Assembly (NCBI RefSeq): GCF_003432485.1
Contig: NZ_QVNQ01000003.1
Location: 186,001-250,000 of the forward strand
DNA length: 64,000 nt
DNA from: Actinomadura spongiicola
Lineage (GTDB): Bacteria; Actinomycetota; Actinomycetes; Streptosporangiales; Streptosporangiaceae
Reading direction: 5' to 3'
Shown here: piece by piece, positions 47,023-56,262 of the stretch
Numbering within the stretch: position 1 is the stretch's first letter
Layout of the letters: the number at the start of each line of letters is the position of its first letter
The notes under the pieces: model-generated
Told to the model about the DNA's origin: nothing
The model's database searches: none
Seen by the model: only the letters and a program-made list of their open reading frames with translations
Position numbers and translations under genes: made by a program

Positions 47023-48186
47023 TCAGCGGAGGCGGGCGAGCCGTTCCACGGCCTCGTCGATGACCTCGTCCTTCTTGCAGAACGCGAACCGGACGAAGTG
47101 CGCACCCGCCTCGGCGTGGTCGTAGAACACCTGCGTCGGGATGGCGACCACGCCCGCCTTCTCCGGTAGCGCCCGCGCCAACTCCATGCCGTCGGTGAAC
47201 CCGAGCGGCCGGATGTCGGCCTGCACGAAGTACGTCCCCTGCGGCCGGTACGTCGCGAACCCGGCGGCCTCCAGCCCGGTGATGAGCCGGTCGCGTTTCG
47301 CCTGGAGCGACTTGCGCAGTTCCTCGACCCAGGCGAGCTCGTGGGTCAGCCCGTACGCGGTGGCCTGCTGGTAGGGGGCGCTGACCGCGTAGGTGAGGAA
47401 CTGCTTCACCGTCTGGACGGCCCGGACGTAGGGCGCGGGCGCCGTCACCCACCCGGTCTTCCAGCCGGTGACGGAGAACGACTTGCCCACCGACGACACC
47501 GACACCGTCCGCTCGCGCATGCCGTCGAGCGTGGCCAGGGGAATGTGTTCGGCGTCGTCGAACGTCAGGTACTCGTACACCTCGTCGGTGATCGCGACTA
47601 GGTCGTGCTCCCGGCAGACGCCGGCGATGGTCTCCAGTTCGGCGCGCGTGAACACGGTCCCCGCAGGGTTGTGCGGCGAGTTCACCAGGATCGCCTTGGT
47701 GCGGGGCCCGACCGCCGCCCGCAGGTCGTCCGCGTCGAAGGTGAAACGTCCCTCGACCGGACGGAGCGTGACGGGCCTGCGGACGGCCCCGGCGAGCGCG
47801 ATCACGGCCGCGTACGAGTCGTAGTACGGCTCGAACACGATGACCTCGTCACCGGGCTCCGCCAGCGCCAGCACCGACGCCGCGATGCCCTCGGTGGCCC
47901 CCACGGTGACGAACACCTCGGTCGCCGGGTCGTACGCCAACCCGTACCGGGCGAGCCGCTGCGCCGCCACCGCCTCCCGCAACTCGGGCAGCCCCGGCCC
48001 CGGCGGATACTGGTTGGCCCCCGTCCGGATCGCCTCGACGGCCGTGTCGAGCACGGCCTCCGGGCCTGAGCCATCGGGGAAGCCTTGGCCCAGATTGATC
48101 GCGCCGGTCCGTACGGCGAGTGCTGACATCTCGGCAAAGATCGTTTCGCCGAATTCCCGCATGCGTTCGACCAGTGGCTCACTCAC
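47023..48186 (-). CDS. Class I/II PLP-dependent aminotransferase
   Basis: A 387-residue fold-type I aminotransferase. NLGQGFPDGSGP, SPHNPAGTVFTRAEL, ITDEVYEYLTFD and the PLP lysine motif SVSSVGKSFSVTGWKTGW are clear, and a C-terminal substrate Arg is in AHFVRFAFC. It resembles N-succinyl-diaminopimelate, methionine or kynurenine aminotransferases; the substrate is undetermined. Monocistronic as far as can be seen. Confidence 0.9.
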   Translation of the reverse strand: MSEPLVERMREFGETIFAEMSALAVRTGAINLGQGFPDGSGPEAVLDTAVEAIRTGANQYPPGPGLPELREAVAAQRLARYGLAYDPATEVFVTVGATEGIAASVLALAEPGDEVIVFEPYYDSYAAVIALAGAVRRPVTLRPVEGRFTFDADDLRAAVGPRTKAILVNSPHNPAGTVFTRAELETIAGVCREHDLVAITDEVYEYLTFDDAEHIPLATLDGMRERTVSVSSVGKSFSVTGWKTGWVTAPAPYVRAVQTVKQFLTYAVSAPYQQATAYGLTHELAWVEELRKSLQAKRDRLITGLEAAGFATYRPQGTYFVQADIRPLGFTDGMELARALPEKAGVVAIPTQVFYDHAEAGAHFVRFAFCKKDEVIDEAVERLARLR

Positions 48187-48239
48187 GAGGCAAGCCTAAA
48201 GGCCCATCCCCGCGTGCAGGGGGCGCGTACGGGACGTGG

Positions 48240-48845
48240 TCAGATCCAGCCCATGTCCTTGGCGGCGCGGGCGGCGGCTACGCGGGTGGGGGCGCCGAGT
48301 TTCGTCATGGCGGTGGAGAGGTAGTTGCGGACGGTGCCCTCGGACAGGTGCAGCCGGGTCGCGATCTGGGCGGTCCCGGTTCCGGTGCCGGTGAGGCGGA
48401 GGATCTCGCGTTCGCGGTCGGTGAGGGGATTGTCGCCCGCGGCCATGGCGTTGGCGGCGAGTTCGGCGTCCAGGTAGCGCCCGCCGTCGTGGACCTTGCG
48501 GATCGCGGCGGCCAACTCCTCGGTGGGGGCGTCCTTGGCGACGAAGCCGCGGACCCCGGCCGCCATGGCGCGGCGAAGGTATCCGGGACGCCCGAAGCTC
48601 GTGAGAATGCAGATCGAGCAGCGGGCGCCGGACGCGGTCAGCCGTTCGGCGACGGTGAGACCGTCCACGCCGGGCATCTCGATGTCGAGGACGGCGACGT
48701 CCGGATCGTGCTCGGCGACGGCGGCCGCCACCTCGTCGCCGCGTCCGACCTCGGCGACGACCTCAAGGTCGGGTTCCAGGCCGAGGAGGGCGGCGACGGC
48801 GCCGCGGATGAGGTGCTCGTCGTCGGCGAGCAGAACGCGGATCAC
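48240..48845 (-). CDS. NarL/LuxR-type response regulator
   Basis: A 201-residue regulator. The receiver domain has acidic ADDEH near the start and the phosphoacceptor Asp54 in VLDIEMPG. The C-terminal LuxR helix-turn-helix (LTDREREILRLTGTGTGTAQIA, TVRNYLSTAMTKLGA) binds DNA. Overlaps the histidine kinase stop by 4 bases and most likely controls the ABC transporter genes upstream in the same operon. Confidence 0.94.
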   Translation of the reverse strand: MIRVLLADDEHLIRGAVAALLGLEPDLEVVAEVGRGDEVAAAVAEHDPDVAVLDIEMPGVDGLTVAERLTASGARCSICILTSFGRPGYLRRAMAAGVRGFVAKDAPTEELAAAIRKVHDGGRYLDAELAANAMAAGDNPLTDREREILRLTGTGTGTAQIATRLHLSEGTVRNYLSTAMTKLGAPTRVAAARAAKDMGWI

Positions 48846-50092
48846 GCGCTCCTCCCCGCGGCCGTGGCGGCGGGCACGGCGTCCGCGTCGGACGCGGGGA
48901 GCGGGACGGCGGCGCGCAGCAGGAAGCCGTCCCGGCCGTGGCGCCCGGCGGTGATCTCGCCGCCGAGCACGGCGACGCGTTCGGCGAGGCCGGTGAGGCC
49001 CGAGCCGCTTTCGTCGACGCGGACGCCGCCGTCGCCGCGGACGCCGTCGTTGCCCATCTCCAGGACCACGGACCCGTCGTAGGCCGTGAGCGTGACCTCG
49101 CAGCGCCGCGCCCCGCTGTGCTTGATCACGTTGGTGACGCCCTCCCGGATGACCCAGGCCAGCACCGAGCGGACCTCCGACGGCAGCGCGTCCGGCGGGT
49201 CGCCGATCTCGCAGCGGATCCCGGCGGCCTCCAGCACGGCGCGCGCCCCGACCAGTTCGGTGTCCAGGTCGACGGCCCGGTAGCCGCTGACGGCGCCGCG
49301 CACCTCGCGCAGCGCCTCCCGGGCGGTGCGGCGGACGTCGGCCATCTCGGCGGCGGCGCGGTCGGGGTCGGTGCGCGCCGTCCGCATGGCCAGTTCGCTC
49401 TTCACGGCGATGAGGGAGAGGCTGTGGCCGAGGAGGTCGTGCAGGTCACGGGAGAAGCGGAGCCGTTCCTCGGTGACGGCGAGCCGGGCGAGGGCGTCGC
49501 GGGCGGCGTGGGTCTCCCGGTGCATCTCCCACATGCGGCGCTGGTACCGGTTGACGAACACGGTGACGGCGCAGCCGCCGACGTAGATCACGAGCATCAG
49601 CGGAAAGACCCCGTACCAGGGAAGCGGGGCGTCGGGGACGAGCCGCTGCGCGGCGATCGTGGTCAGGACCGAGCACACCATGCCGACGGCGAGGCACAGG
49701 GCGGCCAGCTGCCTGCGGCTGAGCGGCGACATCACCACCGCGGACACCCAGAAGATCGGGATGAGGTTGAACAGCGGGCCGATGAGGATCATCGTGCTCA
49801 TCGCGGCCGCCAGCGTGCCGCTGAGCATGAGGTCGCGGCGCGACGCGCCGCCCGCCAGGCCCGTCTTGACGAGCCGCGCGTAGTACCAGGTGAGCACGGC
49901 CAGGCCGGCGAGCACCACGATGGCGAGGGTGACGCCGACGTCGCCGTCGGTGTAGGCGGCGCCCAACCCGACGAGGCTGGGCGCGACGAAGCCCACGGCG
50001 GCGATCAGGAACGAGCGGTAGGTGATCCGCTGGTAGCGTTCGAGCCTTTGGGTGTCGCGCGCTTCGAGGTCCGCCGTGGTCGCGACCGTCAT
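48842..50092 (-). CDS. DesK-like sensor histidine kinase
   Basis: A 416-residue kinase. Six or so membrane segments (about 25-180) are followed by HisKA_3 with His218 in FSRDLHDLLGHSLSLIAVK, and an HATPase domain ending in GSGLTGLAERVAVLGG. There is no large extracellular sensor loop, so the signal may be sensed in the membrane. 49 bases after the permease gene and overlapping the response regulator. Confidence 0.93.
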   Translation of the reverse strand: MTVATTADLEARDTQRLERYQRITYRSFLIAAVGFVAPSLVGLGAAYTDGDVGVTLAIVVLAGLAVLTWYYARLVKTGLAGGASRRDLMLSGTLAAAMSTMILIGPLFNLIPIFWVSAVVMSPLSRRQLAALCLAVGMVCSVLTTIAAQRLVPDAPLPWYGVFPLMLVIYVGGCAVTVFVNRYQRRMWEMHRETHAARDALARLAVTEERLRFSRDLHDLLGHSLSLIAVKSELAMRTARTDPDRAAAEMADVRRTAREALREVRGAVSGYRAVDLDTELVGARAVLEAAGIRCEIGDPPDALPSEVRSVLAWVIREGVTNVIKHSGARRCEVTLTAYDGSVVLEMGNDGVRGDGGVRVDESGSGLTGLAERVAVLGGEITAGRHGRDGFLLRAAVPLPASDADAVPAATAAGRSA

Positions 50093-50141
50093 GCGGCCCC
50101 TCCTTTCCGTTCCCGCACTGTAATCGGTGCCGTTCCGTCGA

Positions 50142-50936
50142 TCAGGCGTGCCGGGGTTCCCACCGGAACCAGCGGATGGCGAGCGAGCGACCGAGCACGC
50201 CCCACACGGCGAGGACGATGAACGAGGGCAGGCACGTCCGCCAGCCCTCCAGGACGCCGACGGACGGGTGCGCGCCGTGGTCGTAGAAGTCCTGCCCGAA
50301 GTAGCCGGTCCTGCTGATCTCCACGACGGGGCTGAGCGGGAGGAGCCGGGTCGGCTGGGCGAGCCAGTCCGGCAGGGCGTCCATCGGGAACATCACCCCG
50401 CCCCCGAGCATGCAGCCGAACATGATCGGCAGGACGGTGAGCTGCGCCAGTTCCGCGTTCGGGGTGATCCCGGAGATCACGAAGGACAGGGTCGCGAAGA
50501 CCGCGACGCCGCCCGCGAGGCCGACGAGGAGGAGCACGGGGTCGGCGGGGAACCGGCCGCCGAACGCGACGCCGAGCACGACGACCAGCGCCAGCACCTG
50601 GAGGGCGTACATCGCGGTCGCGGTGACGATGCCGCCCCCGGTGATCTCCGCGTCGGACAGCGCGGTGCCGCGGAGCCGTTTGAGCGTCAGGTCCTCGCGG
50701 CGGGCGGTGAACACGGTGACGAGGTTCATGAAGACCGCGAACAGGAGGAAGAAGCCGAGGTGGCCGGTGCCCTGGAGGAGCGCGCCGTCCACGCCGCCGA
50801 TGTCCTGGCCCTTCATCGGGACGAGCATCCCCGCGAACAGCAGCGGCAGGCCGAACACCGAGAACATCGCCGTCCTGTTGCGCCACAGCAGCGTGAGGTC
50901 GAGGCGGGAGACGCGGAGCATGGCCGTGAAGTTCAT
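50142..50936 (-). CDS. ABC-2 type transporter permease
   Basis: A 264-residue membrane protein with six likely transmembrane segments, beginning LTLLWRNRTAMFSVFGLPLLF, with YFGQDFYD before the last segment. This topology is that of drug/antibiotic-export ABC-2 permeases. Overlaps the ATPase gene by 4 bases. The substrate is unknown; in related operons it is often an antimicrobial or lipid. Confidence 0.9.
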   Translation of the reverse strand: MNFTAMLRVSRLDLTLLWRNRTAMFSVFGLPLLFAGMLVPMKGQDIGGVDGALLQGTGHLGFFLLFAVFMNLVTVFTARREDLTLKRLRGTALSDAEITGGGIVTATAMYALQVLALVVVLGVAFGGRFPADPVLLLVGLAGGVAVFATLSFVISGITPNAELAQLTVLPIMFGCMLGGGVMFPMDALPDWLAQPTRLLPLSPVVEISRTGYFGQDFYDHGAHPSVGVLEGWRTCLPSFIVLAVWGVLGRSLAIRWFRWEPRHA

Positions 50937-51862
50937 CGGTCGGCTCCTTCGGCGGTGCGGAGGAAGACGTCTTCGAGGGACGCGCTGCGCGCCTCCAGAC
51001 CGTCCAGCCGGACGCGTTCCTCGTCGGCCCAGCGCAGCAGGTCGTACAGGCCCGCCTGGAGTCCGGAGCCGTTGACGGTGTAGACGGCGACGGCACGGCC
51101 GCCGGTCACGGTCATGTCGGGGCGGGCGCCGCGCAGCTCGGGGAGTTCGGCGACCTGGAGGTGGTCGGGCATGTGGAAGGTGATGCGGTCGCCGTATCCG
51201 GCGACGACCTCCTCGACCGTCCCGGACGTCTCGATGCGGCCACGGTGGAGGATGGCGAGCCGGTCGGCGAGGTGCTCGGCCTCCTCCAGGTAGTGGGTGG
51301 TGAGGAGCACGGTGGTGCCGTCCGCGACGACCTCCTGGACGATCTTCCAGGTGGTGCGGCGGGCCTCGGGGTCCATGCCGGTGGTCGGTTCGTCGAGGAA
51401 AAGGACGGCGGGCCGGCCGAGCAGCGCGAGCGCGAGGTCGAGGCGGCGTTTCTGGCCGCCGGACAGTTGCCGCACCCGCACCCCGGCCTTGTCGCTGAGC
51501 CCGGCGAGCGCGACGGCCTCGTCGCGGTCGCGGGGCGCGGGCGTGAAGCCGCGCCAGTGGTCGACGGTCTCGGCGACGGTGAGGTCGGCGAAGAAGCCGC
51601 CTTCCTGGAGCATGATGCCGATCCGGGGGCGGACGGCGCGACGTTCGCGGTGCGGGTCGCGGCCGAGGACCCGGACCGTTCCGGCGTGGGCGGCCCGGTG
51701 CCCCTCCAGCGTTTCGAGGGTCGTCGTCTTCCCGGCGCCGTTGGTGCCGAGGAGCGCGAACAGCTCACCCGCGGCGACCTCGAAGGAGATGCCGGCGACG
51801 GCCTCGAAGTCCCCGTACCGCTGGCGGAGCCCCTCGACCGAGATGGATGGGTCGGTGTGCAT
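50933..51862 (-). CDS. ABC transporter ATP-binding protein
   Basis: A 309-residue ATPase. Walker A is GTNGAGKTTT (about 39-48), the signature VRQLSGGQKRRLDLALALLG, Walker B VLFLDEPTTGMD and the H-loop LLTTHYLEEAEHLADR. A C-terminal accessory domain of about 80 residues follows. First gene of a four-gene operon: ATPase, permease, histidine kinase, response regulator. Confidence 0.94.
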   Translation of the reverse strand: MHTDPSISVEGLRQRYGDFEAVAGISFEVAAGELFALLGTNGAGKTTTLETLEGHRAAHAGTVRVLGRDPHRERRAVRPRIGIMLQEGGFFADLTVAETVDHWRGFTPAPRDRDEAVALAGLSDKAGVRVRQLSGGQKRRLDLALALLGRPAVLFLDEPTTGMDPEARRTTWKIVQEVVADGTTVLLTTHYLEEAEHLADRLAILHRGRIETSGTVEEVVAGYGDRITFHMPDHLQVAELPELRGARPDMTVTGGRAVAVYTVNGSGLQAGLYDLLRWADEERVRLDGLEARSASLEDVFLRTAEGADR

Positions 51863-51942
51863 GTTTCCAGCGTCGCGGTCCGGCGCGCCGTCCGGTAGAA
51901 GCGCGTGTCAGCCGATCTTGATGACAGCTGTCATATGCGGCT

Positions 51943-53337
51943 CTAGACGAGGTCCCCGAGGCGGGTCTTGACGACCTTGCCCATGGCGTTGCGGGGCAGC
52001 GCGTCGACCAGGTGCACCACGCGGGGACGTTTGTGGACGGACAGGCGCCCGGCGACGAAGTCGATGAGCTGCCGCTCCCCGATCCCGTCCGCGACGACGT
52101 AGGCGGTGACCTGCTCGCCGAGGTCGTCGTGGGGGGTGCCGACGACGGCGGCCTCCCGGACGTCCGGGTGCGCGAGCAGCGCGTTCTCGACCTCGCCCGC
52201 GCCGATGCGGTAGCCGCCGCTCTTGATCAGGTCGGTGGAGGCGCGGCCGACGATGCGGTGCCATCCGTCCGGCCCGATCGTCGCGATGTCGCCGGTGCGG
52301 AACCAGCCGTCCCCGGTGAACGACTCCGCGGTGGCCTCGGGCCGGTTGAGGTACCCCTGGAACAGCAGCGGCGCGCGGACGTGCAGTTCACCGGGCGTCT
52401 CACCGTCCGCCGGCACGGGCCCGCCGTCCTCGCCCGCCAGCCGCGTCTCCACTCCGGGCAGCGGTGTGCCGACGTAGCCGGGGCGCCGCTCGCCGTCCGC
52501 GCGGGCGCTGACCGTGATGAGCGTCTCCGTCATGCCGTACCGTTCGACCGGCCGGTGCCCGGTGAGGTCGGCGAGCCGTTCGAAGACGGGGACGGGGAGA
52601 GGCGCGCTGCCGGAGACGAGCAGCCGCGCGGTCCGCAGCGCCCCGGCGGCGGCCGGGTCCGCCGCCGTCCGCGACCAGACGGTCGGCACGCCGAAGAACA
52701 GGGTCCCGCCGTCCTCCGCCGCGGCCGCGTAGTCACCGGGCCGGGGCCGTCCGGTGTGGACGAGCCGCGACCCGACCCGCAGCGCCCCGAGCACCCCGAG
52801 GACGAGTCCGTGCACATGGAACAGCGGCAGTCCGTGGACCAGGACGTCGTCCGGTGTCCACCGCCAGGCTTCGGCGAGGGCGTCGAGACCCGCGGCGACC
52901 GCGCCGCGCGAGACCAGCACGCCCTTCGGCGCGCCCGTCGTCCCGCTCGTGTAGAGGATCAGCGCGGTCTTCTCAGCGCCCACCTCACCTCGCGCGCTTC
53001 CCCGACGCGGAAGCGCGTCGACGGCGACCAGGGGCGGCTCCCCGTCGCCGTGTTCCACACCACGGGCGGCCAGCAGCAGATCCGCGCCGGAATCACCGAG
53101 GATGTGGGCGCGTTCGGCGGGACCGGAGTCGGGTGGGAGCGGCACGACGGGGACGCCCGCGAGGACGCCGCCGACGACCGCCGCGACCGTCTCCGCCGAC
53201 GCCGTGGCGTGCACCGCGACGGCGTCCGCTCCCTCGATCTCCCCGGCGACGGCCGACGCCCAGCCGAACAGCTCCTCGCGCGAGAGGTCGCGTCCAGCGA
53301 TCCGCACCGGTCCGCCCGTCGCGCCGAGCAGGTCCAT
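51943..53337 (-). CDS. Acyl-CoA ligase resembling malonyl-CoA synthetase (MatB)
   Basis: An ANL-family enzyme of 464 residues. The P-loop is ILYTSGTTGAPKGVLVSRGA, then LPLFHVHGLVLG, ERYGMTETLITVSA, WFRTGDIATIGPDGWHRIVGR and the catalytic Lys in ALPRNAMGKVVK. The length and HVHGLVLG region match MatB-type malonyl/methylmalonyl-CoA synthetases. ATG at 53337 has GAGGGGG six bases upstream. It is divergent from the P-loop kinase gene. Confidence 0.88.
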   Translation of the reverse strand: MDLLGATGGPVRIAGRDLSREELFGWASAVAGEIEGADAVAVHATASAETVAAVVGGVLAGVPVVPLPPDSGPAERAHILGDSGADLLLAARGVEHGDGEPPLVAVDALPRRGSARGEVGAEKTALILYTSGTTGAPKGVLVSRGAVAAGLDALAEAWRWTPDDVLVHGLPLFHVHGLVLGVLGALRVGSRLVHTGRPRPGDYAAAAEDGGTLFFGVPTVWSRTAADPAAAGALRTARLLVSGSAPLPVPVFERLADLTGHRPVERYGMTETLITVSARADGERRPGYVGTPLPGVETRLAGEDGGPVPADGETPGELHVRAPLLFQGYLNRPEATAESFTGDGWFRTGDIATIGPDGWHRIVGRASTDLIKSGGYRIGAGEVENALLAHPDVREAAVVGTPHDDLGEQVTAYVVADGIGERQLIDFVAGRLSVHKRPRVVHLVDALPRNAMGKVVKTRLGDLV

Positions 53338-53367
53338 GTTCGCCCCCTCAGATCTCGTCCTGGAAGT

Positions 53368-53967
53368 ATGCCGTCCGTGGCGTTCACGCCGGGCACCGCC
53401 CTGACCTACCCCGCGCTCGCGGCGCGTCTGCTGACGCTGCCGCCGTCGTGCGGCCCGGTGCGCCTGGTCGCGGTGGACGGTCCGAGCGGCGCGGGCAAGT
53501 CGACGTTCACCGACCACCTGGCGGCCACCCTGGTCGGCGCTCCGGTCGTCCGCTCCGACGACTTCCGCGTCCCGTGGGACGCCGACCCGCTGACCTGGTG
53601 GGAGCCGCTCCTCTCCACCGTCCTCGCCCCGCTCCGGGACGGCCGTCCCGCGACCCTGCGCCGCTACGACTGGCACCGCGACCGCTACGGCCCGCCGGAG
53701 GAGATCCCGCCCGTGCCCGTCCTCGTCGTCGAGGGGGTCGGCGCGGCCTGGGCGGGGTCACCGGCCGCCTACCGCGTCTGGATCGACGCCCCGCTGGACC
53801 TCCGCCGCGCCCGCGCCCTCGACCGCGACGGCCTGGAGTACGCCGCCGCCTGGGACGCCTGGACCGCCCGCGAGACCGCCCACTTCACCGCCGACGCCAC
53901 TCGCTCCCGCGCCGACCTCCTCGTGGACGGCACATCCTTCACCGAGCACCGCTTCACGACCCGTTGA
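53368..53967 (+). CDS. Uridine-kinase-like P-loop protein
   Basis: A 199-residue P-loop NTPase. Walker A is VDGPSGAGKSTFTDHLA (about 37-53); DDFRVPWD and LVVEGVGAAW follow as in uridine kinase/PRK-like proteins, and a lid region is rich in Arg. Substrate unknown; many such actinobacterial proteins are annotated only as uridine kinase-like. ATG at 53368 or GTG at 53377 may be the start. Divergent from the MatB-like gene with 30 bases between. Confidence 0.8.
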   Translation: MPSVAFTPGTALTYPALAARLLTLPPSCGPVRLVAVDGPSGAGKSTFTDHLAATLVGAPVVRSDDFRVPWDADPLTWWEPLLSTVLAPLRDGRPATLRRYDWHRDRYGPPEEIPPVPVLVVEGVGAAWAGSPAAYRVWIDAPLDLRRARALDRDGLEYAAAWDAWTARETAHFTADATRSRADLLVDGTSFTEHRFTTR

Positions 53968-53978
53968 GGCGGCGGGAC

Positions 53979-54315
53979 CTACCGGGCAGGCGCCTCCGCG
54001 AGCGACAGGCTGTTCCCGTCCGGGTCGAGCACCACGACATGACGGACACCATTGCCGTAGGTCTCCACCGGCTCATGGACGACGCCGTGCCCCGCGAGCC
54101 GACCCAGAATGTCGTCGAGCCCGGTCACCCCCAGCGTGATCGTCGCGCCCCCGACCCGCTCACCCCTCTGATCGACGACGACCCACGCGTTCTCCCCGAC
54201 CTGCCACAGGTGCTCCTCCCCCATGACCTCATCGGCCGGACGCCCAAAGAACACCCCGGTACCACTCCAGCGCCCGAGCCAACTCGCTCACATCCATCAC
54301 GCTGTACAAGTCCAC
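53979..54315 (-). pseudogene. VOC (glyoxalase-like) family gene with a 1-base frameshift
   Basis: From GTG 54315, with GAGAGG eight bases upstream, the frame encodes VDLYSVMDVSELARALEWYR, a typical VOC N-terminus, then leaves the family. One base later the other frame continues with VFFGRPADEVMGEEHLWQV through to HVVVLDPDGNSLSLAEAP at 53979. Skipping one G in the G-run at about 54255-54258 gives a continuous 111-residue VOC protein. Either the gene is broken or the sequence has an error. A shortened protein from GTG 54254 is possible but would lack the first beta strand. Confidence 0.8.
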
Positions 54316-54494
54316 ACGGCCACCTCTCAGTCGTCTCGCAAGGAGACCACTCCCACCCCCGAAACTCATCGGCGCGACCCATGCCGGGTGATCTGAGCAT
54401 GGCCGCGCGCCGACCGACGGTCGTCTCGTTAGGTGATCAGGTCTCAATGTGGCTGTTATTGGGGCTGTGCACAATGCGGGTGGGAGGTGGCGTC

Positions 54495-56186
54495 GTGGAC
54501 CGCGAGCACTATGACCGCCTTCTGCGGCTCGCGTACCTGGTGCTGGACGACGGTGACGCTCCGCTCGTCCGTGCGCGGCGGGTCGCCGCCGGGGCGATGC
54601 GGGTGCGGCGGGGTGGGTATCCGGCCATGCGGGCCCGGCTGGTCGCGATCCTGCTCGACGAACCTCCCGGTGGGTGGGGTGGGGCGCACCGCCTGTTCTG
54701 TGAGCCGGTGCGGAAGCCGCCGGGGCCCGTGCGGGCGGCGTTGCTGGAGCTGGAGCCTCGGGAGCGGCTCGCGTACCTGTTGCGCCGGGACGGTCTCACC
54801 GCGCCTGAGATCGCCGCGGAGATGGGCGCCCACGTTCCGTTCGACTTCTGGGACGTGGACCGGGTCGTCGCCGAGGTGGACGGGCGGACGGGGCTCGACG
54901 AGGACGCGCAGCGGGCCGAGATCGAGGCGTTCGAGCCCGATCTGATCCGGTTGCGTCCGCCGACCGCTGGATCGGTCCGATGGCGTGTCGCCGTGGCGGG
55001 GGTGCTGGTCGTGGCGCTGGTCGTGGTCGCCGGGCAGGTCCTCACCCGGGCGGAGGAGGCGTCCTCCGGCGGGCCCGCCGTGGTCGACGCGGGGGTGTGG
55101 CGGGCGACGGGGACGCCGACCGTCTACGAGTGGCCGGTGCAGGGCGGGCTGCGGAACGACGCCGGGCTGCTGCGGCGGGCCGCGGACGCCTGGCGGGCCG
55201 ACGGCCGGGAACCGCCGCACGGCCGCGTCTACGCGCTCTATGCAGGGACGGTGGACGGCGCGTCCCTCGTGGTGCTGCGCGACTCCCCCGGCCTGCGGAC
55301 CCCGCCCAACGTGGCGCAGTACTTCGAGCGGCGTCTGTCGCGTGGCGTCGAGTCGGTTCGCAGGCTGCGGTCGAGCACGGGGCAGCTCATCATGCTGGGG
55401 ATGACGTGGCGTTACCTCGTCCCGCCTTGGCTGCGGGACGTGCGGGCGGCGCTGCCGTCCGGACCGTCCCCCACCTGGATGCCGGTGGCGGTGCGGGACG
55501 GGCTGAGCGACCCGCTGCCGTGGCGCTGGTTCACGCCGGGCTGCCAGAACTACCTGGTGTTCGAGATGACGTTCCGACCGGCGATGGGCGGGTGGCCGCG
55601 GACGGTCACGCAGCTCGCGTCGCAGGATCCGCGCTCCGCGGCACCGCGCGTGTGGTTCCACGATCCGCCCAGGCGGGACGAGCGGTTCCGGTGGGCGGCG
55701 CTGCGCGCCGTCGCGTGCGGGGCGGCGGCGACGTTGAGCGAGGCGGGTGACCTGCGGTTGGGGCGGCTGTGGAGCGGTGAGCTGCCCGAGGGAGGCGGTC
55801 GCGCCACGTTGTTGACGGTGGACGCGTCCTCGCCGTGGGGCACGCCGGGCGGCTCGGTTCTGATCGCCGACGACGGCCGGGCGCTCTCGGAGCGGGGCAG
55901 GACGAACGGCGACTTCACGTCGTCCGCCGGGACGATGGCCGCGGCGGTGTGGTGGCGGTCGGCCCGGCGCTGGCATCTGGTAGCGGCGGCGGGTCCGGGC
56001 ATCGCGCGGCTGCGGATGGTCGGCGAGCTGGGCACCCATGAGAAGGGCACGGACCGGGCGGACGCCAACCTGCTGCTGGTCGTGCCCGGACCGAGCGCCG
56101 AGGGCCGGATCCGGAGGCCGCTGCCGCTCGTCCAGGTCGTGGCCTACGAGACGGACGGGGACCGCACGGTCATCAGCCCTTCCTGA
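54495..56186 (+). CDS. Membrane protein with sigma-region-4-like N-terminus, function unknown
   Basis: A 563-residue protein. Residues 1-150 are cytoplasmic and helical, with LELEPRERLAYLLRRDGLTAPEIAAEMG at about 86-113 resembling sigma-70 region 4. One membrane segment (WRVAVAGVLVVALVVVAGQVL, about 161-181) is followed by about 380 residues outside the membrane, rich in Trp and Arg, without a recognised fold. There is no region 2, so it is unlikely to act as a normal sigma factor. GTG at 54495 has GGGAGG upstream. Divergent from the broken VOC gene. Confidence 0.7.
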   Translation: MDREHYDRLLRLAYLVLDDGDAPLVRARRVAAGAMRVRRGGYPAMRARLVAILLDEPPGGWGGAHRLFCEPVRKPPGPVRAALLELEPRERLAYLLRRDGLTAPEIAAEMGAHVPFDFWDVDRVVAEVDGRTGLDEDAQRAEIEAFEPDLIRLRPPTAGSVRWRVAVAGVLVVALVVVAGQVLTRAEEASSGGPAVVDAGVWRATGTPTVYEWPVQGGLRNDAGLLRRAADAWRADGREPPHGRVYALYAGTVDGASLVVLRDSPGLRTPPNVAQYFERRLSRGVESVRRLRSSTGQLIMLGMTWRYLVPPWLRDVRAALPSGPSPTWMPVAVRDGLSDPLPWRWFTPGCQNYLVFEMTFRPAMGGWPRTVTQLASQDPRSAAPRVWFHDPPRRDERFRWAALRAVACGAAATLSEAGDLRLGRLWSGELPEGGGRATLLTVDASSPWGTPGGSVLIADDGRALSERGRTNGDFTSSAGTMAAAVWWRSARRWHLVAAAGPGIARLRMVGELGTHEKGTDRADANLLLVVPGPSAEGRIRRPLPLVQVVAYETDGDRTVISPS

Positions 56187-56262
56187 CGGTGTCGGCGCCG
56201 GAGCCGGGCCGTGGGTTTAGGCTGGGCGTTTCCATATTCGACGAGACCGCTGGAGCCTCTTC

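Noticed and set aside
54240..54270. Programmed ribosomal frameshift in the VOC gene
   Set aside because: The site is a plain G-run without a slippery heptamer plus downstream structure, and VOC genes are not known to use frameshifting; mutation or sequence error is simpler.
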